Source: Thauera sp. 28
Lineage (GTDB): Bacteria; Pseudomonadota; Gammaproteobacteria; Burkholderiales; Rhodocyclaceae
Direction: 5' to 3'
Length of the DNA stretch: 64,000 nucleotides
Assembly (NCBI RefSeq): GCF_000310145.2
Contig: NZ_AMXA01000017.1
Span: forward strand, 1 to 64,000
A model generated the notes under the pieces. That model was not told the origin of the DNA, ran no database searches, and saw only the letters and a program-made list of their open reading frames with translations. Positions 1-9,387 of this stretch are shown piece after piece (the first letter of the stretch is position 1; every line of letters starts with the position of its first letter). A program made the translations under genes and the position numbers.

Positions 1-864
1 CGCGCCGGCAGCACCACCAAGGCCGCCCGGGCCCGCGCCGGGTGCGCCGCCGCCCGGCGCGCCCGGCGTGTTCGTGGCCGGCTTTTCGCCGTCGCTCCAG
101 GCGCCTTGCTCGGTGCGCCCGGTGACGTCGGGGGCAAAGGGTGCGATGGCGGTGTCGTGCAGGTCGGCCTCAAGCGCGAGCAGGTCGCGCCCCCAGGCCC
201 ACTTCGCCACTGGCTGGCCGCGTGCGGCACGGGCGTTGAGGCGTCCGGCAGCGTCGGTCCACACCGGCACCCCGGCGGCCTTGCCCAGGCGGGACATCCA
301 TTCCCACAGGGAGCATTGGGCGTCGATGGCGAGGAAGGCGAATCGAGGCCCGGTGTCGAGCTCGCCGATGTCGAGCTGCGCTTCGCCCGCCCACAGCGTG
401 AGCAGGTCGGCAAAGTGCTGGTTCTCATAGCCGGCGTTGCGCCGCAGCCGCGCCAGCGCGGTGGCCGGTGCGCCGAGTACGAGTTCGAGCACGCCGCTGG
501 CGCCGCCGAGCAGGGCGATCGGGCCGCTGAAGACGGCCGGCGGATCGTCTCCTGCGCCGAGCTGCAGCTTGAGCACGTCGCCGGCGGCAAGCGCGGGGAA
601 ATCGGCGCGCGGCAGGAAGCGCAGGCGGCATGAGGACAGCGCGGGTGCAGGCAGCAGGTTCACTTCGGCGCCAATGAGTGCAGTGGTGAGTGGATCGGGC
701 TGGCCGGGACCGGTGACCAGGGCCACGAGTTCGGCACCGAAGCCCCCCGCCGAGGCCGCGCCGCCGCCGCGCGAAACCTTGGCCTGCGGCGGTGGCAGCG
801 TGCCGTTGCCCGCGCTGTGGTCGAGCGCGGCGCCGAGTGCATCCATGAGCGCGTCGCCGATCAT
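1..864 (-). CDS. Tail hub protein, late-control-D/VgrG-N-like (partial)
   Basis: The reading frame is open from its ATG at 864 to the window edge, so the 3' end is missing (288 codons seen). The start overlaps the upstream stop as ATGA. After a short N-terminus the protein has the mixed beta/alpha pattern of phage late control D (Mu P/P2 D) proteins, with segments such as RLRFLPRADFPALAAGDVLK and LWEWMSRLGKAAGVPVW, which fit the hub barrel and its insertion domain. The visible end is a long Gly/Ala/Pro-rich stretch, perhaps a linker to further domains. In contractile tails this trimer sits under the tube and carries the spike. The family call rests on fold-like pattern and gene order; I could not align it. 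Confidence 0.6.
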   Translation of the reverse strand, partial: MIGDALMDALGAALDHSAGNGTLPPPQAKVSRGGGAASAGGFGAELVALVTGPGQPDPLTTALIGAEVNLLPAPALSSCRLRFLPRADFPALAAGDVLKLQLGAGDDPPAVFSGPIALLGGASGVLELVLGAPATALARLRRNAGYENQHFADLLTLWAGEAQLDIGELDTGPRFAFLAIDAQCSLWEWMSRLGKAAGVPVWTDAAGRLNARAARGQPVAKWAWGRDLLALEADLHDTAIAPFAPDVTGRTEQGAWSDGEKPATNTPGAPGGGAPGAGPGGLGGAAGA

Positions 865-3587
865 GGTGGCAGCTCCGTGCTGCGGGCGTTGGCCGAGCGG
901 TACCAGCGCAGGTTGCGCAGCACACCGTCGCCCGGCGCGTCGGCGAAGACGAAGGGCAGTGTGTAGTCGCCCAGGTCGCCTTCCTGCAGGATGGGCCGCG
1001 GCGGGGTGTGCGTCGCCGCGCTTGGGTCGGGGCCGGGGACGACGTGCAGGTGAAGGTGGTTGTGGAAGCTCACGCCGGTGCTGCCCGCGCGCATCAGCGG
1101 GTTGCCGCGGCGCACCCGGGTGCCGATGATGTCGAGCGCGCCCTTGCCGTAGAGTGCTTGCCACAGCTCGCGCACGCCGCCGGTGGCGCCGTGGCCGTAC
1201 ACGGCATAGGTGGTGACCGGCGTGCCGCCCTGGTCGCGGTCCTGGCTGTCGATGCGGCTGTCGTGGCGGACCACGATGTAGTTCCAGCTCGGATTGCCAT
1301 TGCGCCAGCCTGCGCCCATCACGGTGTCGGATGCGGTGCGTGCCGCGGTGCGCTGTGTACCGTCGGGATTGATGTTGTCCGGGATCCAGTCGAAGAAGTC
1401 GATCACGGTGCCGTCGCGGATGGCGAGGATCTCGTCGCCGAAGTCGTGCGCGAAATCGTAGGCATAGGTCTGCGGGAAGCTGTTCCAGCGCGCATGGCTG
1501 AAGAAACCGAGATTGGCCTGGCCGACGTACATCGCAATGCCGGCCGCGTAGGGCAGTTGATAGGGCGAGCCGGCCTTGTCGGGATAGCCGGCGAAGTCGC
1601 TGCGCGGATTGCCGGCGGCGTCCGTGTACGGCGTGCCCGCGGGGTCGATGCGCGGGTTGTAGCGCCCGTCGTCGGTACTGCCGTCGCGCTGGGCGTAGAA
1701 CTCGACGATGAAGGAAAGGGTGCCGACCAGCGCGCCGACGCCGATCTTCTCGCCAAGCTGGATCGGAGTGTGGGTGCGGGCGATGGCCCAGGCGAGCAGG
1801 GTGCCGATGGCGTTGGAGAAGGCGCTCGCGAGCGGGGCGCCGAGCAGCATCCAGGGGAAATAGAGCGGCCCGAAGGCGGCAGCGCCGTTGTTGTCGAAGG
1901 GCAGGCCGTAGTCGTCGCGCGGAATGAGGGCGCGGAAGCCGAAGCCGATCGCCAGGTTGACGAGGCCGATGACGGCGTCTGCATGTGCCCAGTTGGCCGG
2001 GCGCAGGTCCTCGCCCGACGCGGGTGGGCCACCCGCCCCGGTCTGGTTGATCAGCGTGAACAGCGACAGGAAGAAGTCGTTCACGCCCTGGGTGGCGCCG
2101 CTGATGGTGTAGGCCGAGAGCGCATCGCCGCCGATGAGCGTGAGCCACTGCAGGAAGCCGAGGCCGGCCGTGGTCTCGGTGTGCACCCCCTCGAAGGAGC
2201 CGCCGATGACGGTGAGCATCGGCAGCAATGACGAGAACAGCCAGGTCGAACCCACCCCCCAGCCCAGCGAGCGGCAGAGCAGCGAGGGCAGCGGTGCGCC
2301 GCCTGCCCCGCGCGCGATGCCGTCCGTCCAGTGCCACAGCCAGAGCGGGATGTTGCAGGCGTACTCGCGCTCGCCCTGGCCCATCGCCACCGCATGCCAG
2401 AAGCCCGCGCCAAGTTTCTGCAGGATGGCGGTGGCCTGGGTCCAGCCTTCGAGGAAGGCTGGCGGTATGGCGCCGAAGCTGAAGTGCTCGCGGCTGGGCG
2501 GGCCGGCGAACTGGGGGGCCTGGAACCAGGCGAAGGGCGCGTCGGCGCGGTGCAGCACGGCGTCGTCGACGGTGGCACGGCGCAAGGTCAGGCATCGGCC
2601 GTCGGTGCTGCGCCAGACCTCGTCGCCGGGGTAGCCAGGGGTGACGTTCTGCAGCAGGCCGATGCCGGCGCCGTTCGAGAACCCCTGGCGATGGCGTGCA
2701 TACAGCCAGGAGGCGTACCAGCAATACTGTCCGTCGTCTTCGCGGCGGGGCGCGGCGTCCGCACGCGCGCTGGCCGGAGCTGTGCGACGCGCAGCCATCG
2801 CCGGTGAGGCGGCAGGGGGCGCGCTTGCCCGCGTGCTGCGGGCTCTGATTGCAGCAGCGCGGGTGATTTCGGCGAGCAGGCGCAATACCGCCTCGATGCG
2901 CCCGAGCAGGCATTCGGCCTGGCCGCCGATGCGTGGCAGCGGCGTTGTGCGCAAGGCGCGGATGAGGATGGCGGTGAGGCGGTCGACATCCAGGTCCAGG
3001 GTGGGGAAGTGCGGATAGACGTCCGTCTCCAGCCGGTTGAGCAGGCAGGCGAAGCTCTCGCGCACGGCGCGCGCGGCCGTGCTGGCGCCGGCGGGGTGTG
3101 TGCGCAACTCGGCGCATACCTCGCCGAGCATGACCAGGAAGTCGGCGCGGAAGCCGGCCTGGCTCAGGCCCAGGGTGTCGGTGAGGATGCGGCTCGCACG
3201 CCGCAGGGTGCTGCGGATCTGTGCGTCTGACAGCAGGCCGGCGAGCGGTGCCAGGCGCTCGAGGCCGGCGGCGATGTGCTCGAGCATGTCGGCGGTCGTG
3301 GCCGGCGGCGGCCCGCTCGCAAAGCTGGCAAGCGGTGTGGTGAGGGGCTCGACCAGTGCGCGCAGTTCGTTCAGTGCCTGCGGCAGGCGTGGGCCGATCC
3401 GTGCCAGCAGGGTTGAGGCGAAGCGCTGGCCGGCAGCCTCAAAGGCCGGCAGGACCGCGTCCGCGGCAGCAGGGTTGAGGCTGAGCAGGTGTGCGAGGGC
3501 AACGACTTCGTCGGCGATCTCGTCACCGGCGCCGCGCCCCTGCATGCGGTTGAGCATTTGCGGCTGGATCAGGAGGGAGCCGAGCAT
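861..3587 (-). CDS. Large membrane-segment protein with C-terminal M23 (LytM) peptidase domain
   Basis: A 908-aa protein encoded between the tape-measure-like protein and the hub. Residues 1-280 are helical with an Ala/Arg-rich linker. Residues about 400-640 contain several hydrophobic segments that look membrane-active. From about 700 the sequence resembles an M23 zinc peptidase: YAYDFAHDFGDEILAIRDG, then VYGHG near 796 and HNHLHLHVV near 842, the expected HxH zinc pair. M23 enzymes cut peptidoglycan cross-bridges. In phage tails such domains often sit in the tape measure; here the domain is on a separate protein with hydrophobic segments, which would suit envelope penetration or an injected effector. 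The first zinc ligand motif is not the textbook HxGxD, so activity is not certain. It could instead be a cargo toxin. Confidence 0.6.
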   Translation of the reverse strand: MLGSLLIQPQMLNRMQGRGAGDEIADEVVALAHLLSLNPAAADAVLPAFEAAGQRFASTLLARIGPRLPQALNELRALVEPLTTPLASFASGPPPATTADMLEHIAAGLERLAPLAGLLSDAQIRSTLRRASRILTDTLGLSQAGFRADFLVMLGEVCAELRTHPAGASTAARAVRESFACLLNRLETDVYPHFPTLDLDVDRLTAILIRALRTTPLPRIGGQAECLLGRIEAVLRLLAEITRAAAIRARSTRASAPPAASPAMAARRTAPASARADAAPRREDDGQYCWYASWLYARHRQGFSNGAGIGLLQNVTPGYPGDEVWRSTDGRCLTLRRATVDDAVLHRADAPFAWFQAPQFAGPPSREHFSFGAIPPAFLEGWTQATAILQKLGAGFWHAVAMGQGEREYACNIPLWLWHWTDGIARGAGGAPLPSLLCRSLGWGVGSTWLFSSLLPMLTVIGGSFEGVHTETTAGLGFLQWLTLIGGDALSAYTISGATQGVNDFFLSLFTLINQTGAGGPPASGEDLRPANWAHADAVIGLVNLAIGFGFRALIPRDDYGLPFDNNGAAAFGPLYFPWMLLGAPLASAFSNAIGTLLAWAIARTHTPIQLGEKIGVGALVGTLSFIVEFYAQRDGSTDDGRYNPRIDPAGTPYTDAAGNPRSDFAGYPDKAGSPYQLPYAAGIAMYVGQANLGFFSHARWNSFPQTYAYDFAHDFGDEILAIRDGTVIDFFDWIPDNINPDGTQRTAARTASDTVMGAGWRNGNPSWNYIVVRHDSRIDSQDRDQGGTPVTTYAVYGHGATGGVRELWQALYGKGALDIIGTRVRRGNPLMRAGSTGVSFHNHLHLHVVPGPDPSAATHTPPRPILQEGDLGDYTLPFVFADAPGDGVLRNLRWYRSANARSTELPP

Positions 3588-3599
3588 CGTCCTGTTCTC

Positions 3600-6500
3600 C
3601 TAGGTGCCCACGCTGACGCTGGCGCTCACGCTCACTGATGCGCCGCTGCCGCCGGGAGCGCTGGCAAGCAGTGCGGCGTAGGCGGCGTCAACGCGGCTGA
3701 TGTGCAGGCGCAGTTCGGGTGGCAGCGCGTTGATCCAGTCGACGATGAGCTGGATCGAGGCGCTGGCGTCGAGCGCTGCGACCAGCGGCTCCACCGTCGC
3801 CCGCCAGGTCTCGTCCAGTGGCTGGAGCAGCAAGGGGTCGGGGTCGAGCGCGCCGACCTTGGCCTGCAGCTCACGGTGCATGGCGTCGAGCTGGGCGCGC
3901 TGGGCAGGCGGGATCACGGTGTCGAGCGAGATGCGCGCGAGCAGGCGGTCGCGGGTGGCCTCAAGCGGCTGGCGCAGTCCGGCGGGGTCGAGGGCGCGCA
4001 GTTCGCCGAGCAGGTCGCGGTATAGGGTATCGACCTGTTGCGCGTACAGGCCCGGGTCGAGCCCGGCGACGCGGTCGGTGAGCGACTCGATGCCTTCGAG
4101 CAGTGCGGCAAGCGCCTGCGGGGCGGCCAGGAGTTCGTCGAGCCTGGCCTGCAGGGCGTCGACCAGGCGACGCAGTGCGGCCGTGGCGCTGCGCAGCAGG
4201 GCCACCAGCACTTGCAGACTGTCGAGGAAGAGCACCAGCGGGCGGCCGAACTGGCGCACCAGGGCTTCGCGCACCCAGGCGCGCAACTCGACGGGGTTGC
4301 CCGGCAGCAAGGCGGCGAAGGGGCCTTGTGCGGCCGGAAAGCGGTTGCCGAGCTGGTCGAGCAGGGTTGTCATGCGGGCGTCGGTTTCGGTCAGACGACG
4401 CGACAGCGCGGCGATGGCGATCAGGCCGTCCTCGGCGGCGCGGGTGTCGGCTTCGTCCAGCCAGCTGGCGATCGGGTTGGCGAGCGCGGGCGGGAGTGCG
4501 CCGAGCTGGCCGCGGATGCGGGCGCGGGCGAGCGCGAGTTCGCGCAGCAGCGCTGCGGACTGGGTGCCGGGGCTGGTGTCGGCGAGTGTTGTGGCGAGCG
4601 CGTCACGGTGTGCGGCCCACTGCGCGCGCAGGGCGTCGGCACTGCTGGCGAGCGCGGCCTGGCGCAGCGTGTCGAGGGCCTCGAGCTGCGCTGCTGTGGC
4701 CGTTTCCGGGACCTTGGCGAGGATGCCGTCGAGCCAGCTGTCGAACTCGCTGCCGGCGTCCCCCAGGGTGCCGAGACGGTCGACGAGGTGGTCGGCGACA
4801 TCGAGCGCGCTTGCCAGGGTGCTGGCGAAGCTGCGTATGCGGTCGAGCGTCGCCGCCAGCGCCGTGCCGAGCTCGCCCGCCGGTACGGCAGCGTCCAGCG
4901 CCTGGAGGGCCTGGCCGAGTGTGGTGGTGAGCGGCTGCAGCAGGGCGGATGGGCGCAGGCCTTCGAGCTCGCGCACCAGCGCGCCATGGGCTTGCGCCGG
5001 TGCGGCGAGCGCGCCGCCGATGTCGAGCTGGCGGCCGAGGCGCTGGCGGGTGTCGGCCAGCGTGCGATCGGCTTCGTCCAGCCATTGCGCGGGCTGGAAG
5101 GCGGCCAGGCCGTCGCGCACTGCAGCAAAGGGTTCGGCCAGCAGTGGGGCGAGGGCCGCGCGCGGCGACAGTGCGAGCAGGCGGGCTCGTGCCTCTTCGG
5201 GAATGGCCTTGAGCTGGGTCAGCAGTTCGGTCGGGCTGGCCTCGAGCTGGGTGTCGAGACGGACGATGAGCGGGTCGGTGAGCGGCACCAGCGAGGGCGG
5301 CAGTACGCTCATGGCCGAGCGGATCAGCTCGGGGCCCGGAGCGGGCAGGGTGGCGGGGTCGATTGCGCGCAACACGGCTTCGAGCTTGCCGATGGCGGCG
5401 ATGACCTCGTCCGCCACCGGTGCGAAGGAGATGCGTGACAGCGATTCGCTCAGCGCCTTCACCTGACCGAGCACCTGGATGAGCCGGGCCACGTCTTCTT
5501 GCTGACTGAGGCTGGCAAGGGGTTGCAGGATCTGCTGCAGCGGTGCGGAGAGCACTTCCGGATCGATCGCGTCCATTGCCGTGTCCGCGGCCTGGAGGGT
5601 CTGCGCAAGGGCCGTGGTGGCGGGCGCAAGCGTGGCGGCAAGGGCTGCCTCGATGGCCCCCACGGCTTGCTCCAGGCTCTGTTCGAACTGACGCTGAAGG
5701 CGCGCGAGGTCGAGCGTCTGGAGCTGGCTGCGGGCATCGTCGAAGGCGCGTGCGCTGCTCGCCCCGAGCGCGGCGAGCTGGGCTTCGATGTTTGCGAGGG
5801 TACTGTTTGCGCGCGCCAGTGCGGTGGTGACAGGGGCGCTGACGGCGCTGATGTCGAGCAGGTCGAGCACCGTCTCGAGGCGCGTCTGGATATCGTCGAT
5901 CAGGGCCTCCAGTGCGGCGAAGGCATTGACAGGCAGGCCCGGGATGGCGAGTCCGGGGACGGACTGGGTGAGGTCGGCCAGGCTCGCCCGTGGCAGCAGC
6001 AGGACCAGCGTGCGGCACAGCCCGGCGTCGAGGGCGCCTGGCAGAGCGAGGAGGGCGTTGTGCAGGCGCGCGCGGGCTGCGGTGCTGGCGGGGGCGAGCG
6101 TGACGTTGCGCGCCGCGAGCAGCGGTGCGCGCAGGGCCTGCGCATTCGCGAGCGCGGCTGCGATGGCAGCGGAGTCGGTGGGCTGCGCAGCGGTGAGGGC
6201 CGCGAGCGAGCCCACTGCAGTGACGAAATCGGCACCCGCGCTGCCCAGTTCGATGCCGGGCTGGGTGGCAAGGTCCGTAGCAGGGAGCGCGTGGGGAATG
6301 TGGGCGCTGGTATTGGCTGCGATCAGCGCCGCGAGTTGCTCCAGTGTCTGCTGGAGTTCGGCCTCTACCGCTGCGGCGCTGGCATCGTCCCAGCGGATCA
6401 GTGTGTCGAGCGGGTCACGCAGATCGTCGAGCACGGGTAACGAGCGCAGCTGGAAGTAACCCGGACGGAAGGTGCCCACGCGTGCATGCAGCCAGCGCAG

Positions 6501-7118
6501 CAGGCTGGGGACCGAAAGGTCGGCGGGCAGGGTGTCGATCAGTGCGTTTGCGGCCGTAACCTGTGCGGTGTCGAGCGCGCCGGCAGCGTTCGTGCCTGTT
6601 GCGCCGCCGCCTTCTTCCCCACCTTCTCCCCCACCTTCTCCCCCACCTTCGGCTCCGCCCCCGCTCGTGCTTGCGCCTGCACTGCTGCTAGCGGGGCCGG
6701 CCCCTGCCGTCAGGTCTGCCGGGATGGCGAGACCGCAGTGCCAGTCGGTGTTGAACACGGCCTGCAGCCGCGCAATGCGTGCGAGCAATGGTGCAAAGGC
6801 CGCTTGCAGGTCGGCGCCGAGGCGTTCGGGCAAGGCGGCAATATCGGCCTGCAGCGCCTGCGCGAGTCCGCCCAGCTCGCCCTGCAGGTTCGGCAGCAGC
6901 GTGCCGAAGCCAAGGCTGAACTCGAAGCCGCCGGACAGTTGTGGCACTGGCAGGCCTGCCAGGTCGGCGAGCGCGCTGCCGAAGTCGCCCGGCGGGCCGC
7001 TCTGCCAGCCGGCGATGAGGCGGCCGAGCTCGCCGTAGGCGCCGCCGACGCTGCCCGCGATCGCGGACAGGTCGGCGCCGGATACTGTCAGGTCGAGTTG
7101 AACCAGCAGTCCGGCCAT
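3600..7118 (-). CDS. Tape-measure-like helical protein
   Basis: A 1172-aa protein that is almost wholly alpha-helical, with heptad-like Leu/Ala spacing over most of its length (for example from residue 470 to 1120) and few aromatic residues. A Gly/Glu-rich linker near 165-190 is encoded by a short DNA repeat. No enzyme motif was recognised. Length, helicity and position, after sheath, tube and chaperone-like genes and before the hub gene, match a tail tape-measure protein. At about 1.5 angstrom per residue this would set a tube near 175 nm, assuming the whole chain spans it. It starts 6 bp after the stop of the preceding 7125-7715 gene. Alternative: a structural coiled-coil protein of the baseplate. 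Confidence 0.5.
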   Translation of the reverse strand: MAGLLVQLDLTVSGADLSAIAGSVGGAYGELGRLIAGWQSGPPGDFGSALADLAGLPVPQLSGGFEFSLGFGTLLPNLQGELGGLAQALQADIAALPERLGADLQAAFAPLLARIARLQAVFNTDWHCGLAIPADLTAGAGPASSSAGASTSGGGAEGGGEGGGEGGEEGGGATGTNAAGALDTAQVTAANALIDTLPADLSVPSLLRWLHARVGTFRPGYFQLRSLPVLDDLRDPLDTLIRWDDASAAAVEAELQQTLEQLAALIAANTSAHIPHALPATDLATQPGIELGSAGADFVTAVGSLAALTAAQPTDSAAIAAALANAQALRAPLLAARNVTLAPASTAARARLHNALLALPGALDAGLCRTLVLLLPRASLADLTQSVPGLAIPGLPVNAFAALEALIDDIQTRLETVLDLLDISAVSAPVTTALARANSTLANIEAQLAALGASSARAFDDARSQLQTLDLARLQRQFEQSLEQAVGAIEAALAATLAPATTALAQTLQAADTAMDAIDPEVLSAPLQQILQPLASLSQQEDVARLIQVLGQVKALSESLSRISFAPVADEVIAAIGKLEAVLRAIDPATLPAPGPELIRSAMSVLPPSLVPLTDPLIVRLDTQLEASPTELLTQLKAIPEEARARLLALSPRAALAPLLAEPFAAVRDGLAAFQPAQWLDEADRTLADTRQRLGRQLDIGGALAAPAQAHGALVRELEGLRPSALLQPLTTTLGQALQALDAAVPAGELGTALAATLDRIRSFASTLASALDVADHLVDRLGTLGDAGSEFDSWLDGILAKVPETATAAQLEALDTLRQAALASSADALRAQWAAHRDALATTLADTSPGTQSAALLRELALARARIRGQLGALPPALANPIASWLDEADTRAAEDGLIAIAALSRRLTETDARMTTLLDQLGNRFPAAQGPFAALLPGNPVELRAWVREALVRQFGRPLVLFLDSLQVLVALLRSATAALRRLVDALQARLDELLAAPQALAALLEGIESLTDRVAGLDPGLYAQQVDTLYRDLLGELRALDPAGLRQPLEATRDRLLARISLDTVIPPAQRAQLDAMHRELQAKVGALDPDPLLLQPLDETWRATVEPLVAALDASASIQLIVDWINALPPELRLHISRVDAAYAALLASAPGGSGASVSVSASVSVGT
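6611..6658. repeat. 12-bp minisatellite inside the tape-measure-like gene
   Basis: Three near-perfect copies of a 12-bp unit (CTTCTCCCCCAC on the plus strand) and a degenerate fourth encode the Gly-Gly-Glu-Gly linker near residues 165-185. The unit keeps frame, so copy number can change without breaking the gene. Confidence 0.75.
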
Positions 7119-7124
7119 GGTCGC

Positions 7125-7715
7125 CTACTCCAGCAGGTCGCGCAGCCCGGCACCGATGCTGCCGAGTTGGCCGATGGCGGGCGCGGTGTCGCCCAGGATG
7201 CCGGTGAGCGGGCCTGTCGGGTCGGACAGTTCCGGCATGCTGCCGAGCGCCTGCAGCGCGTCGAGCGCCCCCATGGCGTCGTCGAGCAGGCCGGCTGCCT
7301 GGTCGAGCAGGCTGGTGTCGATGCCGCCGAGGATGTTGCCCGGTGGCGGTGGCGGCGGCGACTCGATGAGCCACAGCGCGTAGTCGATCTGGTCGGGCGC
7401 GCTGGCCTCGGCCTGGACATGAACCTGCTGCAGCAGCACGTACTGGATGTCGGTGCCGGTCACGATGTCGGAGACGAAGGTCAGGGGTTGTCCGGCGCCG
7501 TAGTGCTCGCGTACGGCGTTGAGCAGGTCGAGGCCGGCCTCGCTGCCGAACACCGAGCCTTCGATGATGATGCGTGCGGGACGGCGCTCGAGGTCCTGGA
7601 ACAGGCTGCCCGCGCGCCCGGGTAGCGGGAGCTCGAGGAAGTCGCGCGTTTCGAGGGTCTCGAGCCTCGTCACCCGCGGCAGCTCCCAGTCGGCAAGCAT
7701 CGGTGTCAGGCTCAT
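7125..7715 (-). CDS. Baseplate/tail-fibre-end protein resembling phage N (DNA circularisation)-type domain
   Basis: 196 aa. The N-terminal half (residues 15-120) has the pattern ETRDFLELPLPGRAGSLFQD followed by an EGSVFG strand-turn and a predicted strand-rich core. This recalls the N-terminal domain of Mu N-type tail proteins and LysM-associated baseplate proteins. A run of prolines (about 117-124) leads into a Leu/Gly-rich amphipathic C-terminal tail. The start overlaps the previous gene as ATGA (7712-7715), so the two are translationally coupled. Family assignment is tentative; the tail context is stronger than the sequence match. Confidence 0.45.
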   Translation of the reverse strand: MSLTPMLADWELPRVTRLETLETRDFLELPLPGRAGSLFQDLERRPARIIIEGSVFGSEAGLDLLNAVREHYGAGQPLTFVSDIVTGTDIQYVLLQQVHVQAEASAPDQIDYALWLIESPPPPPPGNILGGIDTSLLDQAAGLLDDAMGALDALQALGSMPELSDPTGPLTGILGDTAPAIGQLGSIGAGLRDLLE

Positions 7716-8866
7716 GACAGATCGACTCCGCGTAACCAGGCCTGCTCGCGCAGCAGGCGCTCGAGTCCGGCCGCGAGCTCACCGGGGTGGGAGGGGGCGG
7801 CATCGGCGTGGTGCTCCGCCTGCGTGGGCGTACCGCCGGTCGTTTGAGGCGTGCGCGCGAGGACGGCGTCCTGGGCGCCCAGCAGGCGCGAGGGCGCGCG
7901 CCCTTGCGGGAGCAGCGCCGGTGCTCCGGACGCGCGGCCTGCAGGCTGCCCGGCAGCGGTTTGCGCCGGAGCAGGGCGGAGGCCTGCCCGGGGCGCGGTT
8001 GCGAACAGGGTGCCGACCAGTTGCCGCAGTGCGTCGCTGCCGAGCTGCGGTGAGCCGGTGAGGCTATTGTCCGCTGGGTGGCCAGGGGGAGGCACATCGG
8101 CGCGGCCCGGGCGGTCGCGATGGAGAGCGGTGCTGCCAGGCCACCCTCCCTCGCCTTGCCGCAACGGTGTGCGCGGGTAAAAGGGCGTTGTGTCGGGAGC
8201 GGCCTGGACGGCTGCAGGCGGGCGCACATGTGCGGGGTCGGCGGCAGCGGGCAGGCGGCCAACGCGTGCGGGGCGAGTGTCCGGGCCCGTTGCGAGCCCG
8301 GACGCAGCGGAGCGGGTATCCCGGCCGTCCGCCTCCCGGGTGCCGCCGGTAGGATGCAGGCGGGGGAGGTGCTGCGGGTCGGGGCGGGGCGCAGTGTGGC
8401 GTCGGAGCAGGGCGGTGATGAGCGCGCCGGCATCCTCGCCTGCAGCGGTGGCCGCGATCGGGGGCGGTGTGCTCATCCCGCGTGCTGCCTGGCCGGCGCC
8501 TTCTCTTGGTGGCGGGGAGGCAGTGGCTTCGTTGCCCATCCGGTCCGCGTTGCTGGTGCGGGCCATCGCCTGGCGCGTCCCCCGCAGTGGGCGTGGGTCG
8601 GCAGGCATCGCGCTTGCGCGTGGCTGGCTGCGAGCGTTGGCCCCGGCAATCTCGGCACCCGCCGCGGCGGCGGTTGGCGCTGCAAAGGGGTCGAAGGACG
8701 CCAGGGCAGGAAGCCGGTCGAGGTGTGCGGCATGTGCGAGTCCGTGTTCGCTACAGCGGGCGATCAGCCCGGACAGCCTGGCTTCGACCGTCTGCAAGGC
8801 GTGCACACAGCACTTGAACCCGTCAAGGGTGCGATTTGGGGGCGTACGACCGTGTGTTTCAGCCAT
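7712..8866 (-). CDS. Pro/Ala/Arg-rich protein of unknown function in tail operon
   Basis: 384 aa, not recognised. A folded-looking N-terminus of about 60 residues (helical, with CCVHALQTVEARL) and a short C-terminal helix (about 350-384) flank roughly 280 residues of low-complexity Pro/Ala/Arg/Gly sequence that is probably disordered. It overlaps the upstream chaperone-like gene by 8 bp and the downstream gene by 4 bp, so it belongs to the tail operon. In myophages this slot usually holds the second assembly-chaperone product or the tape measure; this protein resembles neither. A scaffold or assembly role is only a guess. Confidence 0.5.
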   Translation of the reverse strand: MAETHGRTPPNRTLDGFKCCVHALQTVEARLSGLIARCSEHGLAHAAHLDRLPALASFDPFAAPTAAAAGAEIAGANARSQPRASAMPADPRPLRGTRQAMARTSNADRMGNEATASPPPREGAGQAARGMSTPPPIAATAAGEDAGALITALLRRHTAPRPDPQHLPRLHPTGGTREADGRDTRSAASGLATGPDTRPARVGRLPAAADPAHVRPPAAVQAAPDTTPFYPRTPLRQGEGGWPGSTALHRDRPGRADVPPPGHPADNSLTGSPQLGSDALRQLVGTLFATAPRAGLRPAPAQTAAGQPAGRASGAPALLPQGRAPSRLLGAQDAVLARTPQTTGGTPTQAEHHADAAPSHPGELAAGLERLLREQAWLRGVDLS

Positions 8867-9383
8867 CGCCGTCTCGCTCTTCGCGCAGCATCTGCAGGTG
8901 CAGCAGGATCTGACCGAGGGTCAGATCACCGATCTGTTGCGGCGTCCAGCCGAAGGCGCGCGCCAGCACATGGGCTGCGCGTGCAATGGGTTGCTCGGCG
9001 GCGTCCTCGAGTGCGGCCGGCGCTACGGCGAGGCCGCTGATGCGGTTGACCTCGGCGAGAAGGAACTCCATCAGGCCGAGCGGCAACGCGCTGATCTGCG
9101 GCAGGGTCAGCGCGGGGGTCTGCAGCGCAGCGTGCACCATCAGTGCGCCGGCGAGGCTGTCGCTGTCGCGTGCGGCGCGGCTGATGAGCTGCAGGTCGCG
9201 CACGGTGAGCGGACGGATCTGTACGCGGCCGGCGAGGCCGCTGCGCCCGGCTTCGACCAGCACGGCTGGGACCTCGATATCGAAGCTGGCGGCGCTGCCG
9301 GCGAGCAGCTCGTCGGCGGCAAGGTAGCGATCATGGGCGGGCGCTGCGGCTGTCGCTGCGCCTGCCTGGGCAGAGAGCGCCAT
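8859..9383 (-). CDS. Tail assembly chaperone-like protein
   Basis: 174 aa. The C-terminal part contains RAFGWTPQQIGDLTLGQIL and LLHLQMLREE, a pattern often seen in proteins encoded straight after the tube gene in contractile tails (tail assembly chaperones, Mu gp41/P2 E position). The middle part (residues 50-115) is strand-then-helix. It lies 4 bp downstream of the tube gene. The assignment is by position and weak pattern. No programmed frameshift signal of the classic chaperone type was identified. Confidence 0.45.
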   Translation of the reverse strand: MALSAQAGAATAAAPAHDRYLAADELLAGSAASFDIEVPAVLVEAGRSGLAGRVQIRPLTVRDLQLISRAARDSDSLAGALMVHAALQTPALTLPQISALPLGLMEFLLAEVNRISGLAVAPAALEDAAEQPIARAAHVLARAFGWTPQQIGDLTLGQILLHLQMLREERDGDG

Positions 9384-9387
9384 GGCG

